A stretch of 64,000 nt of DNA from Deltaproteobacteria bacterium (GTDB taxonomy: Bacteria; Desulfobacterota; Desulfarculia; Desulfarculales; Desulfarculaceae): the NCBI GenBank assembly GCA_020444165.1, contig JAHLLK010000024.1, forward strand, positions 8,248 through 72,247, read 5' to 3'. Of this stretch, positions 35,233 to 42,851 are shown one piece after another (position 1 is the stretch's first letter; each line of letters starts with the position of its first letter). The notes beneath the pieces were generated by a model, which worked only from the letters and a program-made list of their open reading frames with translations, searched no databases and had not been told where the DNA came from. The position numbers and the translations under genes were made by a program.

Positions 35233-35652
35233 GTTCGGCTCCTCCTCTGCAAACTGATAAGCCGACCACTCCAGGCCGGCCTCGAAATTGACATTGCCCA
35301 GCCCCTTTACCGCCGGCGGCACGGCCCCCAAAAGGCCCACGTGCCGTAAGCGGCCGTCCGGGTACAGGGCCACGCTCACCTTTTTGTACCGCCCCGCGGC
35401 GACGGTCTCTTTCAGCGCATCGGGCACCTCCTTAAAGCGAGCCAGCAGCTTGTCGCCCGACCGCTTCAGCGCCTCCACCCAGCCGTAGGCTGGGTGGTCG
35501 GTCTGGGGGTGGCCGATCACCAGGGGGGCCTCGTGCTCGGCCGGGTCGTAGGCGGCCACCATGGCGTCCAGGTCGGCGGTGGAGATTTCGCGCTCCACCC
35601 CGGCGGAATCGGTGTGGCGTCCAGCCCGAAATATGGCGGTCCAAGCGTTCAT
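34774..35652 (-). CDS. Head maturation protease with scaffold (Mu gene I-like)
   Basis: A 292-residue protein. Residues 1-115 are the Mu I-like protease domain: FRAGRHTDSAGVEREIS, PLVIGHPQTDHPAYGWV (His in a conserved context) and KKVSVALYPDGRLRHVGLLGAVPPAVKGL with the likely catalytic Ser. Residues 140-230 are coiled-coil scaffold, and the rest is a C-terminal capsid-interacting domain. It opens the minus-strand structural operon and diverges from the gp25-like gene at a 24-bp palindrome. Confidence 0.85.
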   Translation of the reverse strand: MNAWTAIFRAGRHTDSAGVEREISTADLDAMVAAYDPAEHEAPLVIGHPQTDHPAYGWVEALKRSGDKLLARFKEVPDALKETVAAGRYKKVSVALYPDGRLRHVGLLGAVPPAVKGLGNVNFEAGLEWSAYQFAEEEPNMDKVEQLQAEVAELKAKNAQAEQEAAAAKTAQAAAEGKAQAAETARAAAEQRFAEKEAQAAKAARENRFNELVKLGKAAPGDKPVVMAIAGSLAASEFTFAEGGEERKVAGEEAYWKMLEGRGCHKLLGEFAEEPQGQEDDIPNAAVCAAKF

Positions 35653-35716
35653 GGGCCCATGGTACTGGCCCTCTAAATGCTTGTTAATCCCGATCAGTTC
35701 GGGGTTACCAAGCCGG

Positions 35717-35740
35717 CGGCGGCAGGTTAACCTGCCGCCG
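35717..35740. promoter_or_regulatory. Perfect 24-bp palindrome between divergent late operons
   Basis: CGGCGGCAGGTT is followed at once by its exact reverse complement, centred on TTAA. It lies in the only space (35653-35795) between the minus-strand head/tail operon and the plus-strand packaging operon, so it may be the binding site of the late activator or an operator for both. I cannot name a bound factor. Confidence 0.6.
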
Positions 35741-35795
35741 GATAGCCTGGCGAAGTCCAGTGCACCCCGACGCCTGAATCAGCCCGGAGGACCTG

Positions 35796-36098
35796 ATGCA
35801 GATTGATATGCAAGTAGCCGATTTCGTTTTGCGAATCGTGCAATGGCTGGTTGTGCCTGCTCTCGTGCTCTTGGTGCGCCAGATCCTCGGGCTACGCCGC
35901 GACCTCGAGGAGCTGCGGCACAAGCAGGTCTACCTACAGGAATGTTTTGAAAATTTGCCGGGCGAGAAGGCCCTGCATGATCTGGCCTTGGCCATCGAGC
36001 GCCAGAACGGCGAGATCAAGGCCATGGTGCAAGTGGTCACGCGGTTGGAGAAGACCGTGTGCCGCCAGGAGGATTTCTTGCTGGGGGAACGGAAATGA
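35796..36098 (+). CDS. Mu gp25-like membrane/coiled-coil protein (DUF2730)
   Basis: A 100-residue protein. One N-terminal membrane helix (DFVLRIVQWLVVPALVLLV) is followed by a coiled coil to the end. This is the form of Mu gp25/DUF2730, sitting directly before the gp26-, gp27- and terminase-type genes. GGAGG lies 5 nt before the ATG. Some relatives have been suggested as spanin-like, but the role is not settled. Confidence 0.72.
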   Translation: MQIDMQVADFVLRIVQWLVVPALVLLVRQILGLRRDLEELRHKQVYLQECFENLPGEKALHDLALAIERQNGEIKAMVQVVTRLEKTVCRQEDFLLGERK

Positions 36099-36403
36099 GC
36101 GCCGATTACCAGAAAACCGTATCCGAACACCTGCGCATCACCGTGCTCCGGCTCCTGGCCGACCAGGTGGACTACAGCCTGAATGAGTCCCTTCTCTTGG
36201 ACCTGGTGGGCAACTTCGGCTTCGCGCCTTCCCGGGATCGCCTGCGCACCGAGCTGGCGTGGCTGGCCGAGCAGGGCCTGGTCACCCTGGGCGGGGTGGA
36301 CCACTGCCGGGTGGCCATCCTCACCCCGCGTGGCGAGGACGTGGCCCGCTGCCGGGCGGTGGCGCCCGGGGTCAAGCGGCCCCGGCCGGGTGAACTGGGA
36401 TGA
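36095..36403 (+). CDS. Mu gp26-like winged-helix protein
   Basis: A 102-residue protein starting at 36095, where ATGA overlaps the gp25-like gene. LRITVLRLLADQVDYSLNESLLLDLV, RLRTELAWLAEQGLVTL and VAILTPRGEDVARCR make a winged-helix pattern similar to Mu gp26. It probably assists DNA recognition in packaging or regulates the cluster; order supports the assignment. Confidence 0.72.
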   Translation: MSADYQKTVSEHLRITVLRLLADQVDYSLNESLLLDLVGNFGFAPSRDRLRTELAWLAEQGLVTLGGVDHCRVAILTPRGEDVARCRAVAPGVKRPRPGELG

Positions 36404-37005
36404 GCGTCATCGAGCTGGACGGCAGGGAGCACCCGCCGGAAACGGTGTGGCGGGCCCAGGAGCTTTACTGCGTCTGCCGCCTGACCTACGCCCAGGTGGC
36501 GGCGGAGCTGGGCGTGGCCGCCAGCACCCTGAAGCGCTGGGGCAAGGCCTACGACTGGGCCGAGAAGCGGGCCAACCTGGCCCAGGCCCAGTGCGACATC
36601 CGGGCCGACACCATCCTGGCGCGGTCCGTCATGCTGAAAGAATTGATCGCGGGACGCCACCCCCTGGTGGGCTTCGCCGTGGCGAAGCTGGAGGAACTGG
36701 CGCTCAAGCAAGCCCAGGCCGAGCGCGAGGGCCGGGCCCAGGAGGCCCAAGCCGCCGCTGCCCGCCAACCCATCACCACCAAGGCCGAGGCGGCCGCCGC
36801 CATGCAGGAGGCCATCGAGCGCAAGCTGGCCCGCCTCCTGGCCGACCCCGGCGAAGTGGACCTCCGCGCCATCAAGGGCATCAAGGACGCCCTGGCGCTC
36901 CTGGACGAAATGCGGCCAGCCAAGGACTCCGAGGGCGACGCCGGCAAGAAGGGCATCTCGGCCGAAACCTTGGCCAAGATTCAATCCCAAGTGCTGGGGC
37001 TCTAA
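36400..37005 (+). CDS. Small terminase subunit-like (Mu gp27 position)
   Basis: A 201-residue protein. The N-terminus carries a helix-turn-helix (LTYAQVAAELGVAASTLKRWGKAY), followed by long charged helices and a C-terminal region AIKGIKDALALLDEMRP. This layout matches phage small terminase subunits of the gp27/DUF1804 type. It overlaps the gp26-like gene by ATGA and abuts the large terminase. Exact Pfam family uncertain. Confidence 0.75.
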   Translation: MSVIELDGREHPPETVWRAQELYCVCRLTYAQVAAELGVAASTLKRWGKAYDWAEKRANLAQAQCDIRADTILARSVMLKELIAGRHPLVGFAVAKLEELALKQAQAEREGRAQEAQAAAARQPITTKAEAAAAMQEAIERKLARLLADPGEVDLRAIKGIKDALALLDEMRPAKDSEGDAGKKGISAETLAKIQSQVLGL

Positions 37006-38334
37006 ATGGGCTACTTCCTGCCCTACCAAGAGGCCTGGCTGGCCGACAACTCGCGCCTGAAGATCGCCGAAAAGTCCCGGCGCATCGGCTTCACCTACGT
37101 TCAGGCCTATGAGGACGTGCGCGATGCCTGCCTGGAAAGCGGCGCGCTGGACGTGTGGTTCAGTTCGGCCGATGAATCGGCGGCCAAGGAATACATCCTC
37201 TATTGCTCTCAATGGGCCAAGGTGCTCAACATCGCCGCCCAGGACCTGGGCGAGGTGGTCATAGACAATGACCGCGACATCAAGGCGTTGGCGGTCCAGT
37301 TGGCCAACGGCAAGCGCCTGCACGGCCTCACTTCCAATCCGGCGGCTTTCCGCTCCAAGGGCGGCAAGCTGGTGCTGGACGAGTTCGCCTTCCACAAGGA
37401 TCCCGATGCACTTTGGAAGGCCGCCGCCCCCATCATCACCTGGGGCTACCCGGCCCGGGTCATCAGCACCTACAACGGCAAGGGCAACCGTTACGCCCGC
37501 ATGGTGGCCGACGCCCGGAAGGGCAACAAGTGGTCCCTGCACACGGTCACCATCGAGGACGCCGTGGCCCAGGGCCTGGTGGACCGCATCATGGGACGCA
37601 AGGCCACGCCGGAAGAAGTGGCCGCCTTCCTGGCCGACTGCCGGGACATCGCCGGCGACGAGGAAACCTACCTCCAGGAGTACATGTGCGTCCCGGTGGA
37701 CGAGGCCACGGCCTGGCTCACCTGGGAGCTGATCACCGGCGCCGAGCACCCCCAGGCCGGCCGGCCCGAGTTTTACCAGGGCGGCGATGCCTACGTGGGC
37801 ATGGACATCGGCCGGCGCCGGGACCTCACCGTGATTTGGGTGGACGAGCTGGTGGGGGACATCGACTGGACCCGCGAGGTCATCAGCCTGAAAAACAAGA
37901 GCTTTGCCCAGCAAGCCGATGCCCTGGACGGGGTCATGCGGCGCTACAACGTGGTGCGGGTCTGCATGGACCAGACCGGCATGGGCATGGCCCCGGTGGA
38001 GGCTGCCCAGGCCCTTTACGGCAACCGGGTGGAAGGGGTGATGTTCAGCGGCCCGGTCAAGCAGGACCTGGCCACCGTGGGCAAACAGCGTTTCGAGGAC
38101 AAGCGGGTGCGGATCCCCGCCGACCGGGCCATCCGGGACAGCCACCACGCCGTCCGCAAGCTGACCACCTCGGCCGGCAACCCCCGCTTCGACGCGGACC
38201 GCAGTGAGGCCGGCCACGCAGATGAATTCTGGGCCCACATGCTGGCCCTGCACGCCGCCGGCCAGCCGGCCGAGCCCTGGGACACCGCCCGGCTGCCCCG
38301 CCAACACCTCAACCAACTGCTGCGAGGCTACTGA
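37006..38334 (+). CDS. Large terminase subunit (Mu gp28-like)
   Basis: A 442-residue packaging ATPase-nuclease. AEKSRRIGFTYVQAYE is the degenerate Walker A typical of Mu gp28, LVLDEFAFHKDP is Walker B, STYNGKGN the coupling motif. The RuvC-like nuclease follows: GMDIGRRRDLTVIW, VCMDQTGMG and RSEAGHADEFWA with the metal-binding acidic residues. It ends at the start of the portal gene. Length is slightly below Mu gp28. Confidence 0.92.
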   Translation: MGYFLPYQEAWLADNSRLKIAEKSRRIGFTYVQAYEDVRDACLESGALDVWFSSADESAAKEYILYCSQWAKVLNIAAQDLGEVVIDNDRDIKALAVQLANGKRLHGLTSNPAAFRSKGGKLVLDEFAFHKDPDALWKAAAPIITWGYPARVISTYNGKGNRYARMVADARKGNKWSLHTVTIEDAVAQGLVDRIMGRKATPEEVAAFLADCRDIAGDEETYLQEYMCVPVDEATAWLTWELITGAEHPQAGRPEFYQGGDAYVGMDIGRRRDLTVIWVDELVGDIDWTREVISLKNKSFAQQADALDGVMRRYNVVRVCMDQTGMGMAPVEAAQALYGNRVEGVMFSGPVKQDLATVGKQRFEDKRVRIPADRAIRDSHHAVRKLTTSAGNPRFDADRSEAGHADEFWAHMLALHAAGQPAEPWDTARLPRQHLNQLLRGY

Positions 38335-39872
38335 TGCCAGGCATCTACACCCCCACCGGGGATTATATCGAGTTCGCGGACCAGCCGCGCCGCGAGGATC
38401 TCCTGGGCGAGACGGCCACCGCGGCCGCCGTGGGCGAGCTGGACGTGGCCGGTTTCCTGGCCTCCCTGCCGGACCCGGACCCGGTGCTCCGCAAGCGGGG
38501 CGACGACGCGGCCGTGCTGGAAGACCTCACCGCCGATGACCAGGTGTGCATGGCCATGCAGGCCCGCAAGCTCCGGGTGCTCAATCAGCGGGACTACGAC
38601 TTCAAGCCCGGGCTCAAGCCCGGCCAGGACGCCACCCCCGAGGCGGCCCGGCTCTGCGACGAGCTGACCGCCGACCTGGAGGACATCCGGCTCCTGGACG
38701 TGTTCAGCGACCTGATGGACGCGCCGTTCTTCGGGGCCTCCTTTCTGGAGCTGATGTGGGAGCCCAGGGACGGCAAGTACCGCCTGGCCGGCATCGTGGG
38801 CAAGCCCCGGGAATGGTTCACCTGGGACAAGGACCGCCGGCCTTGCCTGCGGATGGTCCACGGCCTGGAACCCAAGCCCCTGCCCTGGGGTAAATTCTTG
38901 ATCGGCCGCCACTTCCCCACCTACAAGAATCCCTACGGCCTCCGGCTCCTCTCCCGCTGCCTCTGGCCGGTGGCCTTCAAGCGCGGCGGGACGAAGTTCT
39001 TCACCCGCTTCCTGGACCGCTTCGGCCAGCCCTGGACGCTCGGCAAAGCGCCCCAAGGCGCGGACAAGGCCCAGAAGCTGGCCATGGCCCAGGACCTGGC
39101 CGCCATGGTGCAGGACGCCGTGGCCGTGATCCCCCACGGAGCCGAGGTGTCCCTGGTGGAGTCCAAGGGCGCGGCCGGCAGCCAGTTCGACGCCTACCTG
39201 GACCGCTGGGACAAGGCCATCTCCAAGGTGCTCATGGGCCAGACCCTGACCAGCGAGCTGGACGGCCAGGGCTCCCGCGCCGCGGCCCAGGTCCACCTGG
39301 ACGTGGCCGGCGACATCGCCGACGCGGACCAGTTCCTGGTGGAGACGGCCCTCAATGACCTGGCCGTGATCTACCGGGACATCAACGCCCCTGGGGTGGA
39401 CGCCCCGGTGTTCGGCTTCAATGAGCCCGAGGATCACGGAGCCCAGGCCGATTTGGACACCAAGCTCTACGCCGTGGGGGTCCGCTTCACGGCCGGGCAT
39501 TTCGAGCGCCATTACGGGCTCAACCCCGACGAATTCACCCTGGACGGAGCGGAGCCCGCCGCGCCGGAGGGCCAGGCGGAGCCGGCCGGCCCGGTGTCCG
39601 CCTTCGCCGAGGGCGACGGCGACGGGGGGCACCAGCACCTCCTGGACCAACTGGTGGAGAACCTCTTGCCCCGGGCCGCCCGGCAGAACGACGCATTCAT
39701 GGACAAGCTCTTGGCCCTCATCGGCAAAGCTGAATCCTTTGAAGAAATTCAGCTGCTTCTCGCCGAGCACCTGGGCCAGGACCTGGACCTGAAGGAACAG
39801 GAAGATCTCCTGGCCGACCTGCTCACCGCCGCGGCCCTCCTGGGCCGGGACGCCGCCCGGGCCGACGGCTGA
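38334..39872 (+). CDS. Portal protein (Mu gp29-like, DUF935)
   Basis: A 512-residue portal of the DUF935 family. EDQVCMAMQARKLRVL-like N-terminal pattern, FGASFLELMW, RHFPTYKNPYGLRLLSRCLWP, KRGGTKFFTRFLDRFGQPW and KVLMGQTLTSELDGQGSRAAAQVH are all characteristic. Start overlaps the terminase stop by one base. The dodecameric portal is the DNA entry gate and docks the terminase. Confidence 0.93.
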   Translation: MPGIYTPTGDYIEFADQPRREDLLGETATAAAVGELDVAGFLASLPDPDPVLRKRGDDAAVLEDLTADDQVCMAMQARKLRVLNQRDYDFKPGLKPGQDATPEAARLCDELTADLEDIRLLDVFSDLMDAPFFGASFLELMWEPRDGKYRLAGIVGKPREWFTWDKDRRPCLRMVHGLEPKPLPWGKFLIGRHFPTYKNPYGLRLLSRCLWPVAFKRGGTKFFTRFLDRFGQPWTLGKAPQGADKAQKLAMAQDLAAMVQDAVAVIPHGAEVSLVESKGAAGSQFDAYLDRWDKAISKVLMGQTLTSELDGQGSRAAAQVHLDVAGDIADADQFLVETALNDLAVIYRDINAPGVDAPVFGFNEPEDHGAQADLDTKLYAVGVRFTAGHFERHYGLNPDEFTLDGAEPAAPEGQAEPAGPVSAFAEGDGDGGHQHLLDQLVENLLPRAARQNDAFMDKLLALIGKAESFEEIQLLLAEHLGQDLDLKEQEDLLADLLTAAALLGRDAARADG

Positions 39873-41161
39873 TGCCGGTCACCGCCCAGGGCGTGCAGCC
39901 GGAGGAGGCCCTGGCCTTCTGGCGAGCCAAGGTCCAGCTCACGCCGAAGGAGTACTCCCAACTGACCCAGCAGGCCCGCTCCCGGGCCTTCGCGGTGTCC
40001 GGCCTGCATCGCCGGGAGGAGATCGCGGCCGTACACGAGGCCCTGGGCGAGGCCATCGCCAACGGGGAGACCCTCGAGCAGTTCAAGGCCAAGCTCGGAC
40101 CGCTCCTGGAGAAAAAAGGCTGGACCGGCCCAAAAGCCTGGCGGGTCGAGAACATCTACCGCACCAACCTGCAATCCGCCTACCAGGCCGGCCGCTACGC
40201 CCAGCTCATGGAGACGGCCAAGCGGCGGCCCTTCTGGCGGTACCTGGCCGTCCGGGACCGCCGCACCCGGCCCACCCACCTGGCATTGCACGGCAAGGTC
40301 TACCCCGCGGATCACGAGTTCTGGTCGGTCTGGTACCCACCGAACGGCTTCCAGTGCCGCTGCACCGTGCAGAGCCTTTCGGCCCGGGAAGTGGCGGCCA
40401 AGGGCCTCAAGGTTGAGGACAAGGTGCCCCGCCTGGTGGAGCCGCCGGACCCGGCAACCGGCGCGCCGTTGCCCGCCCGGCCGCTCCACCCGGACCCCGG
40501 CTGGGGCGGCAACGTGGGCCGGGACTGGCTCTCCGGCCTGACCCCCCGGGAGCTGGAGGGCGAGCTGAAGGATCTGGCCACCGGGGCGCTCTGCCGGGAC
40601 GGCAAGGGGCTCTTCGCGGACGACATCTGCCGGCCACCGCTGGCAAGCATCGACCGGCGGCACATCCACCAGGTGGACGCCAAGGACATCCTGCCCAAGG
40701 GGCTCAAGGATGAGGAGTACGTGGGGGCGTTCCTGAAGGAATTCGGATTGATGGATCTGGGCGGCTCCACGGTGCACCGGCTGCCGGGCGACATCCCGGT
40801 GGTGGTGAGCAAGGAGTTGTTCCTGGACAAGGCCAGCAATCAATTCAAGGTCAACAAGGATCGCCGCTGGGCTTATATGAAGCTCTTGGCGCGCACGTTG
40901 CTCGATCCCTTCGAGATCTGGCACGTACCGGTAAGTGTGGCCCAAGCCGGCCGTAGGGCAGAACAGCGCGATGCCTTGCGAGTAATCGCCTTGTTTGAAA
41001 CCCAGGGCAAGGACTTGGGGGGCTACGTCGCTTTCAATCTTATGGGAAACGTGTGGCAGGGTTCGACGGCCATGGTCCCCAAAAACGACCGATCCCAAAA
41101 GGCCATTTTCGATTATCTGGAACGCATGCGGCAGGGGACCTTGATCTACCGGCGGCCCTAA
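39872..41161 (+). CDS. MuF head morphogenesis protein with C-terminal nuclease-like domain
   Basis: A 429-residue protein. Residues ~1-190 are the MuF/gp30 domain: WRVENIYRTNLQSAYQAGRYAQ, YLAVRDRRTRPTHLALHGKVYPADHEFW, PPNGFQCRCTVQSLS. After a linker, residues ~300-429 form a separate domain (VVVSKELFLDKAS, LARTLLDPFEIWHVP, GGYVAFNLMGNVWQ, IFDYLERMRQGTLIYRRP) that resembles phage barnase/EndoU/colicin-like (PBECR-type) toxin domains known to be fused to MuF. It may be ejected with DNA. The family of the C-terminal part is from memory. Confidence 0.88.
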   Translation: MPVTAQGVQPEEALAFWRAKVQLTPKEYSQLTQQARSRAFAVSGLHRREEIAAVHEALGEAIANGETLEQFKAKLGPLLEKKGWTGPKAWRVENIYRTNLQSAYQAGRYAQLMETAKRRPFWRYLAVRDRRTRPTHLALHGKVYPADHEFWSVWYPPNGFQCRCTVQSLSAREVAAKGLKVEDKVPRLVEPPDPATGAPLPARPLHPDPGWGGNVGRDWLSGLTPRELEGELKDLATGALCRDGKGLFADDICRPPLASIDRRHIHQVDAKDILPKGLKDEEYVGAFLKEFGLMDLGGSTVHRLPGDIPVVVSKELFLDKASNQFKVNKDRRWAYMKLLARTLLDPFEIWHVPVSVAQAGRRAEQRDALRVIALFETQGKDLGGYVAFNLMGNVWQGSTAMVPKNDRSQKAIFDYLERMRQGTLIYRRP

Positions 41162-41197
41162 AAAAGGCCGATCCGAACGGGTGGGCGTTCGGATCGA
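41162..41197 (-). terminator. Intrinsic terminator for the minus-strand HTH unit
   Basis: CGATCCGAACG pairs with CGTTCGGATCG around a short loop; read on the minus strand the stem is followed by CCTTTTTT. It ends the transcript of the 41.4-42.1 kb pair and stands back-to-back with the MuF stop. Confidence 0.8.
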
Positions 41198-41352
41198 GGC
41201 GCCGGCCTACGGATCCCCCCCACCGGGGCCAGCCAAGCGCCTATCTCGGGAACCCTGACGTCGTCGGCCGTCAAGGCGGGCAACACCCTTGCTTACGGTC
41301 CCCGCCGACGCGAGGTTCAGGGTACGCTGCCACCTCCCTGGACTTATCTATA

Positions 41353-41559
41353 TTATAGATTGCCACCTTCCGGGGCGCAATGAGACTCTTCCATGACCCG
41401 CTCCAAGAGCGCCGCGGCGGGGCCGCGCGGGGTGCGGCGGCCCTGCTCCCATCCCTGGAGCGTCCGCGCCGAGATCCCCAAGCGTGCGGCCAGCCCGCTC
41501 TGACTGAGCCCCAGCCTGGCCCGTAGCGCACGCAAATCCGCGGGCCAGTCGTGATATTC
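41353..41559 (-). CDS. Small XRE-type HTH protein, possible antitoxin
   Basis: A 68-residue protein from the ATG at 41559 (AGGA 8 nt upstream). LRALRARLGLSQSGLAARLGISARTLQGWEQGRRTPRGPA is a complete XRE helix-turn-helix of the short form common in HigA-type antitoxins. It follows the 184-residue gene by 26 bp on the same transcript. It may repress its own promoter and neutralise the upstream product. Confidence 0.72.
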   Translation of the reverse strand, partial: EYHDWPADLRALRARLGLSQSGLAARLGISARTLQGWEQGRRTPRGPAAALLERVMEESHCAPEGGNL

Positions 41560-41585
41560 CATGGCGCCCATCCTTTGCTTGAGGT

Positions 41586-42140
41586 CTACTCCATCACCCT
41601 GCCACTGCGCAGCTCGGCGTAGTCTTGCCAAGTGAGCCCCATTTCGGCCAGCCGGGCCAGCAAACGCCTGCGGTAATCTTTATAGATGGTGCCGCCACGC
41701 ATCAGCTTGCCCTTGGGACGGGCGGTCTGGATGTCCAGGACCGGCTCTCCGTCCGACCCATCCGCGATCCGCCGCCCGGTAACGTAATAGCCGTACTCGC
41801 AAGAGTACTCAGGCGACCGGGAGACCGACAAGCCAGCCTCGGCGTTCCGGGTGGCGTGGTTAAGCGAGCCCCGGTGAGTGCCGGCTCGGAGGTGATCGTA
41901 ATCAGCGCGGGATATGCACATCCGCACATATGTGTCAGGCCCGAGCACTTTCAGATAATCATCAACGTAGTGGTGGAGGTGGGCCGTGAGGGTGGCCTGG
42001 TTGCCCCGGTAGCAGGGATGCGCCACCAACTCCCAACCATCGCCATTGCGCCGCAACCCAGCAGGCTCCGATTCCGAGAGGACCAACTTGATCTTGGCTT
42101 GCATGGCTTGCTTGTCTCCAGTCAGGGGGTGGCGGCTCAT
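41586..42140 (-). CDS. Unrecognised cargo protein, possible toxin partner
   Basis: A 184-residue protein from the ATG at 42140 with AAGGG upstream; a TTG at 42173 would add 11 residues. I do not recognise it firmly. YVRMCISRADYDHLRAGTHRG and GLSVSRSPEYSCEYGYYVTGRRIADGSDGEPVLD faintly recall ADP-ribosyl- or phosphotransferase-like folds, a guess only. The gene order enzyme-like then short HTH is that of many toxin-antitoxin pairs. Base composition is lower in GC than in the structural genes. Confidence 0.55.
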   Translation of the reverse strand: MSRHPLTGDKQAMQAKIKLVLSESEPAGLRRNGDGWELVAHPCYRGNQATLTAHLHHYVDDYLKVLGPDTYVRMCISRADYDHLRAGTHRGSLNHATRNAEAGLSVSRSPEYSCEYGYYVTGRRIADGSDGEPVLDIQTARPKGKLMRGGTIYKDYRRRLLARLAEMGLTWQDYAELRSGRVME

Positions 42141-42220
42141 CAGCCAGCCCTTATATTTCCCACTGTACGCCAATGGCGTACAGTGCGCAACCCCAAAATA
42201 ACCCGGGCTAATAAAAACAC

Positions 42221-42254
42221 CGGCAGCCGCGAGCTTCCGCCCGCGGCTTCCGGG
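42221..42254 (-). terminator. Terminator of the cargo operon, repeat copy 1
   Basis: A stem with one mismatch (CGGCAGCCGCG against CGCGGCTTCCG) is followed on the minus strand by GTGTTTTTATT. It is 31/34 identical to 44491-44524, in the same orientation. Confidence 0.7.
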
Positions 42255-42470
42255 ATGGTGTTGGACTATTTTTTTCAGCGCGAGGCCCGCCGGCTGGACC
42301 GGGAGCGCACCCAGACCCTGAAGGACCTGGTCACGGCGGTCACCGCCAACCCCGGGAAGTTCCTCTCCCTCAAGCTCGAGGCGGGGCTGATCGAGCTGTC
42401 CACTTTAGAGATGGAGAGCGGGCGGCCGGGGGGCGGCACCAGGCAGGAAGGGGAGGCGGCCCGCCCATGA
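42255..42470 (+). CDS. Small plus-strand ORF, doubtful
   Basis: A 71-residue frame reading MVLDYFFQREARRLDRERTQ then a Leu/Glu-rich helix. It lies in a stretch with no minus-strand gene, and its stop overlaps the next plus-strand start as ATGA, which suggests coupling. Its own ribosome site is poor and it begins within a terminator repeat. No family recognised. Confidence 0.35.
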   Translation: MVLDYFFQREARRLDRERTQTLKDLVTAVTANPGKFLSLKLEAGLIELSTLEMESGRPGGGTRQEGEAARP

Positions 42471-42631
42471 AGAGATCAGTCCAGAGCCCCGCGCCGGTGC
42501 GCCCGCTGCCGGCGTGGCGCCGCAAGCTCACTTCCCTGGACTTGGCGCTGGCCCGGCTGGAACGGCTGCGCCGGTGGGTTCTGCTGCGGAACCCGGGGAA
42601 CCGCCGGCAAGCAGGATCGCGGTTTCGATAG
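42467..42631 (+). CDS. Small basic plus-strand ORF, doubtful
   Basis: A 54-residue Arg-rich frame (PVRPLPAWRRKLTSLDLALA) coupled to the preceding ORF by ATGA and with GGAGG about 11 nt upstream. It overlaps the end of a minus-strand membrane-protein gene by ~100 bp, so at most one of the two may be functional. No family recognised. Confidence 0.3.
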   Translation: MKRSVQSPAPVRPLPAWRRKLTSLDLALARLERLRRWVLLRNPGNRRQAGSRFR

Positions 42632-42821
42632 CGTGGATGTATTCCTTTTGCGCGGTGGCTATGGCGCGCTGGTTCTGGATGATGCGCTCCGTTTCAGCGC
42701 GAAACCTGGCAATCTCGTGGTCCCCGCTGATTTTTTTCCAGGTCAGCAGGGCCAGCAGCATCAGCGCCAGCAGGGCGACGTTGCGGAACACCAGCCACCA
42801 GCCGGTTAACTGTTCAGGCAT
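42528..42821 (-). CDS. Small membrane/coiled-coil protein of the cargo operon
   Basis: A 97-residue protein from the ATG at 42821 with AGGGGG upstream. Residues ~9-29 are one membrane span (WLVFRNVALLALMLLALL), followed by a coiled-coil (HEIARFRAETERIIQNQRAI) and an Ala/Pro/Gly tail. It follows the four-span membrane gene by 30 bp, so it is probably the third gene of that operon. Function unknown. Confidence 0.6.
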   Translation of the reverse strand: MPEQLTGWWLVFRNVALLALMLLALLTWKKISGDHEIARFRAETERIIQNQRAIATAQKEYIHAIETAILLAGGSPGSAAEPTGAAVPAGPAPSPGK

Positions 42822-42851
42822 AGCCCCCTCGCTCCGGCGCAACCGGTTAAC

